Source of the DNA: Streptomyces griseoincarnatus
Lineage (GTDB): Bacteria; Actinomycetota; Actinomycetes; Streptomycetales; Streptomycetaceae
NCBI GenBank assembly: GCA_014649575.1
Contig: BMTH01000004.1
Location: forward strand, 124,001-188,000
Reading direction: 5' to 3'
Length of the DNA stretch: 64,000 nt
Part shown: positions 61,295-64,000 of the stretch, piece after piece
Layout: the number at the start of each line of letters is the position of its first letter
How positions within the stretch are numbered: position 1 is the stretch's first letter
Translations under genes and position numbers: made by a program
Notes under the pieces: model-generated
The model's database searches: none
The model's input: only the letters and a program-made list of their open reading frames with translations
Told to the model about the DNA's origin: nothing

Positions 61295-62095
61295 ATGACT
61301 GAGACACGGCCACTCGCACTGATCACCGGCGCGTCCAGCGGCATCGGCCTCGAGCTGGCCCGGCAGTTCGCGTCGCACGGATACGACCTCGTCGTGAACG
61401 CCGAGGACGAGGAGCTGGAGACCGCCGCCGAGCGGCTGCGGGAGGCGGGCGGGGAGGTGCGCGCGGTCCGCGCCGACCTGCGGACCGGCGAGGGACGCTT
61501 CCTGCTCCTCGACGCGCTCGACGGCCTGACCGTCGACGTCGCCGTCCTCAACGCCGGGGTCGGCCAGGGCGGCGCCTTCGTCGACACCGACCTCGCCGAC
61601 GACCAGGCGGTCATCGACCTCAACGTCACCGCGACCGTACGGCTGGCCAAGCCGCTGCTGCGGGCGATGGCGGCGCACGGCGGGGGACGGCTCGCCTTCA
61701 CCTCGTCCGTCGCCTCCCAGATGCCCGGCTCCTTCCAGCCGGTCTACAACGCGTCCAAGTCGTTCGTGCAGAGCTTCGCGCAGGCGCTGGCGGAGGAGGT
61801 GAAGGACACCGGGGTGACGGTCACCGCCTTCATGCCGGGCCCGACGGAGACGGAGTTCTTCGACCGGGCGGACATGGCGGACGACACCCGCATGGGCTCC
61901 ATGAAGAAGGACCCGCCGGAGCAGGTGGCCGAGCAGGCGTTCGAGGCGATCGTGGAGGGCGAGAAGAAGGCCGTCACCGGGTCGCTGATGACCAAGGCGC
62001 AGGGGCTGGCCGGGAAGGTCCTGCCCGACGGCGTGAAGGCGGCGGCCCACCGGCGCCTCGCCGAACCGGGCACGGGCGACGGTTCACGCGACTGA
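61295..62095 (+). CDS. Short-chain dehydrogenase/reductase
   Basis: This 266-aa SDR has the NAD(P)-binding TGASSGIG, the structural NAG (LNAGVGQ), a catalytic Ser (FTSSVAS) and Tyr-Lys in YNASKSFVQS. The substrate is unknown. It is divergent from the photolyase gene, whose start lies 139 bp away, and may be co-regulated with it. Confidence 0.92.
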   Translation: MTETRPLALITGASSGIGLELARQFASHGYDLVVNAEDEELETAAERLREAGGEVRAVRADLRTGEGRFLLLDALDGLTVDVAVLNAGVGQGGAFVDTDLADDQAVIDLNVTATVRLAKPLLRAMAAHGGGRLAFTSSVASQMPGSFQPVYNASKSFVQSFAQALAEEVKDTGVTVTAFMPGPTETEFFDRADMADDTRMGSMKKDPPEQVAEQAFEAIVEGEKKAVTGSLMTKAQGLAGKVLPDGVKAAAHRRLAEPGTGDGSRD

Positions 62096-62187
62096 CCGGG
62101 TCGACAGCGCGTTTCGCCCCGCGCGCACGAGACACCCGGGGAGCGGCAGGCGCGCACGGACGCGCAGGCGACGCAAGGAGGAAGCCG

Positions 62188-62382
62188 ATGTCGAACCCGC
62201 AACAGCCCGAGCTGCGGCGCAGCGACAAGGGCGGGGCCACACCGCAGGACAGTAGCGCCCGCAAGGCGTCCCAGCCCGGCCGGGGGGCGGGCGGCCACGC
62301 CCACGGCACCGACCGCGGCGACAAGGGCGGCGGCCGGGGCGGCGGCAAGCCGCCGGAGCAGCAGCCGGACCACCCGGAGTAA
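62188..62382 (+). CDS. 64-aa Gly/Gln/Pro-rich hydrophilic protein
   Basis: The protein starts MSNPQQPELRRSDKGG and has no hydrophobic segment; Gly, Lys, Gln, Pro and Asp dominate, so it is probably disordered, like small stress-related proteins. A textbook AAGGAGGA ribosome site lies 6 nt before the ATG, and a large hairpin follows the stop, which together support a real gene. No function is known. Confidence 0.72.
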   Translation: MSNPQQPELRRSDKGGATPQDSSARKASQPGRGAGGHAHGTDRGDKGGGRGGGKPPEQQPDHPE

Positions 62383-62393
62383 GGGATTCCCAC

Positions 62394-62434
62394 CGCCGAG
62401 GGGCGCGCCGTGACCGACGGCGCGCTCCTCGGCG
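62394..62434 (+). terminator. Terminator of the 64-aa protein gene
   Basis: An 18-bp stem with one G-U pair spans 62394-62411 and 62417-62434, with a 5-nt loop, 12 bp after the stop. Confidence 0.85.
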
Positions 62435-62499
62435 TGATCCGCCCGCCAACTCGCGTGCCCGGCACGTCGGTTAACCTGACAAGGGGGCGTTGCACGGGG

Positions 62500-63183
62500 G
62501 TGGGCGGCACGGTGACGGTGACGGACGGCAAGCTGACCGCTGCGGCGGTGCTGCCCGTGGTGATGCGCGGGCGTCTTGCCGTTGTCGCCGTGCTCGCCTC
62601 GCTCGTGGTCCTTCTGCTCGGCGTCCGGTACGCCGGTGACACCGGGCCCGGCCGGACGGACGCCCGGATCGGGGAGGCCGCGTACGGGGTCGGGGCGCCC
62701 TGGTGGCACCTCGCGCACGCGACGGACTTCCTGGGCGACCCCGGGGGCGCCCTGCTGCTGCTCACGGCCGGTGTCGTCGGTTGCCTGAAGGCCCGCAGGA
62801 CCCGCGCCGCCGTGCTGCTGCTCGTCGGCCCCGGCCTTGCCGTCGGGGTGACGCGGCTGCTCAAGCCGCTCGCCGCGCGCACCATCAACGGCGACGACAA
62901 CCTGGCGTTCCCGAGCGGCCACACCGCCTTCCTCACGGCGTTCGCCCTCGCCCTGGCGCTGCTCGCGGCGGGGCGGTCCGGGCTCGGTCCGACGTCAGGG
63001 ACCGTCCTCGCCCTGGCCGCCGCCTCGGCCGCCGGCGCCCTCATGGGCTGGGCCCAGGTCGCCACCGGGGCGCACTACCCGACGGACACGGTGGGCGGCT
63101 GCTGCACCGCGCTGGCGGTGGTGCCGGCGGTGGCATGGGCGGTCGACCGCCTGGCCGACGCCCGCCACCCGCACAAGGGCTGA
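62500..63183 (+). CDS. PAP2-family membrane phosphatase
   Basis: This protein of about 227 aa has around six membrane helices and the PAP2 signatures FPSGHTAF and HYPTDTVGG; the first motif (K..R) is in LLKPLAART. Such enzymes dephosphorylate phosphatidic acid or isoprenyl pyrophosphates. The start is uncertain: GTGs at 62500, 62512 and 62518 and an ATG at 62563 are in frame, none with an ideal ribosome site. Confidence 0.85.
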   Translation: MGGTVTVTDGKLTAAAVLPVVMRGRLAVVAVLASLVVLLLGVRYAGDTGPGRTDARIGEAAYGVGAPWWHLAHATDFLGDPGGALLLLTAGVVGCLKARRTRAAVLLLVGPGLAVGVTRLLKPLAARTINGDDNLAFPSGHTAFLTAFALALALLAAGRSGLGPTSGTVLALAAASAAGALMGWAQVATGAHYPTDTVGGCCTALAVVPAVAWAVDRLADARHPHKG

Positions 63184-63208
63184 CGGCCCATCACCGTCAG
63201 CCTCGCGC

Positions 63209-63530
63209 CGGGACGCCTCGCGCCGGGACGCCTCGTGCCGGGACGCGCCGTGCCGGCAGCGCGCCGCGTCGGGACGCCTCGTGCCGGGACGCGCCGTGCC
63301 GGCAGCGCGCCGCGTCGGGACGCCTCGTGCCGGGACGCGCCGTGCCGGCAGCGCGCCGCGTCGGGACGCCTCGTGCCGGGACGCGCCGTGCCGGCAGCGC
63401 GCCGCGTCGGGACGCCTCGTGCCGGGACGCGCCGTGCCGGCAGCGCGCCGCGTCGGGACGCCTCGTGCCGGGACGCGCCGTGCCGGCAGCGCCTCGCGTC
63501 GGGACGCGCCGCGCTGGAAACGCGCCGCGC
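63209..63530. repeat. 46-bp tandem repeat array
   Basis: The unit beginning GGCAGCGCGCCGCG recurs exactly every 46 bp at 63255, 63301, 63347, 63393, 63439 and 63485. There are five full units plus decayed copies at both ends. Each unit contains shorter GCCGGGACGC-type subrepeats. 46 is not a multiple of 3, and the array lies after the PAP2 gene, so it is non-coding. There are no unique spacers, so it is not a CRISPR. Confidence 0.92.
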
Positions 63531-63601
63531 CAGGCGCCCCGCGCCGGGCGCGGTCCGGCACCGGGGCAGCGCTTGCCGGGCACTCCCGGCCGCCCGGGGG
63601 A

Positions 63602-63645
63602 GGGGGCGTGGGGCACCGGCCCTGGAACGGCGCCCCACGCCACCC
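63602..63645 (-). terminator. Hairpin after the HemL-like gene
   Basis: GCGTGGGGC (63606-63614) pairs with GCCCCACGC (63632-63640), and further G/C pairs extend it with one mismatch. It lies just beyond the stop of the minus-strand aminotransferase gene. Confidence 0.65.
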
Positions 63646-63650
63646 CCGTC

Positions 63651-64000
63651 TCACACCCTCCGCCGGAACACCGGCCGTACCGGCCTGCCCCCCAGCCACG
63701 GCGTCGGATCGCCCGCGTCCAGCGCCTTGCGGTACACCGCGCACGCCTGGCCGACCACGTCCACCGTGCGGTCGACGTCGGCCTCCTCCAGCGCGCCGCT
63801 CACCACGAACGACGGGGCCAGCACCCCGCCCGTCAGCAGGCTCCGCAGGAAGAGCGTCCGGTACTCCTGCGAGGGCCGTCCCCGCGCGTCCAGCGTCGCG
63901 AAGACCAGGTTGCTGGCGCGGCCCCGGACCACGACATGTCCGGCGACGCCCATCGCGGCCGCCGCGTCCCGGACGCCCGCGGCCAGCCGCTCGCCCAGCG
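63651..64000 (-). CDS. HemL-like class III aminotransferase, 3' part
   Basis: The frame is open to the window edge and gives the last 115 or so residues, including RASNLVFATLD, YRTLFLRSLLTGGVLAPSF and a helical end. This matches the C-terminus of glutamate-1-semialdehyde 2,1-aminomutase-like aminotransferases. The PLP lysine lies outside the window, so HemL itself cannot be told from its paralogues. Confidence 0.75.
   Translation of the reverse strand, partial: LGERLAAGVRDAAAAMGVAGHVVVRGRASNLVFATLDARGRPSQEYRTLFLRSLLTGGVLAPSFVVSGALEEADVDRTVDVVGQACAVYRKALDAGDPTPWLGGRPVRPVFRRRV

Noticed and set aside
63209..63530. Possible CRISPR array
   Set aside because: The repeat units are contiguous, with no unique spacers and no cas genes nearby.
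63075..63643. Arg/Ala/Gly-rich open frames across the 46-bp repeat array
   Set aside because: The 46-bp unit shifts frame every copy, so open frames in several phases are a composition effect; no ribosome site is present.

Overview
The window is high-GC actinobacterial DNA with the codon bias, GTG starts and frequent ATGA/GTGA stop-start overlaps of Streptomyces. The CutRS two-component pair, DUF4193/DUF3093/DUF3710 proteins, ALF-repeat and SpoIIE-phosphatase proteins, and two familiar Streptomyces intergenic repeats support that genus. No rRNA, tRNA, CRISPR array, prophage or insertion sequence was recognised.

Layout: (1) 0.2-7 kb is a housekeeping block: a small hypothetical protein, cutRS, DUF4193, a hypothetical protein, DUF3093, a hot-dog thioesterase, dut and DUF3710. 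(2) 7-15.3 kb holds an orphan ABC ATPase, a KdpD-like kinase that has lost its membrane core, its KdpE-like partner, an OB-fold protein, a DUF3159 membrane protein, two TrkA/RCK proteins, a 31-aa membrane peptide and a KimA-type potassium permease. (3) 15.4-24.1 kb holds a TrmA/RlmD-type RNA methyltransferase, a STAS/MEDS/ATPase signalling group, a secreted TAP-like hydrolase with a divergent TetR gene and strong operators, a methyltransferase remnant, and a Met/His-rich membrane protein beside an ECF sigma factor. (4) 24.2-32.9 kb is a complete kdpFABC-kdpE-kdpD locus with extra small membrane peptides and a possible c-di-AMP riboswitch leader. (5) 33-42.7 kb holds a frameshifted gene and a partner-switching cluster: a 1390-aa kinase/receiver/phosphatase/anti-sigma hybrid, two STAS antagonists (one with a 12-residue-repeat tail) and a PAS-GAF-GAF-PP2C phosphatase.

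(6) 42.9-49.6 kb is a minus-strand operon of four exported proteins: a Tat-exported ALF-repeat/coiled-coil protein, a lipoprotein, a small secreted protein and a trypsin-fold pseudo-protease with FG-GAP repeats. It is the best candidate here for an undescribed system. (7) 50-57.8 kb holds a GH11 xylanase, a cytosolic AmiC-like sensor, a MarR regulator and the urea transporter urtABCDE. (8) 57.8-63.2 kb is a light/oxidative-stress flavoured group (TspO, FAD oxidoreductase, photolyase, SDR), a small hydrophilic protein and a PAP2 phosphatase. A 46-bp tandem repeat and the 3' part of a HemL-like aminotransferase close the window.

Two themes join the genes. Potassium homeostasis is spread over regions 2 and 4: KimA, two RCK proteins, Kdp, two KdpDE-type pairs, and a near-identical 19-bp motif upstream of both KdpD-type loci. 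Sigma-factor partner switching (STAS, HATPase, PP2C) fills regions 3 and 5. All function calls rest on motif reading and family knowledge; no database search was run.
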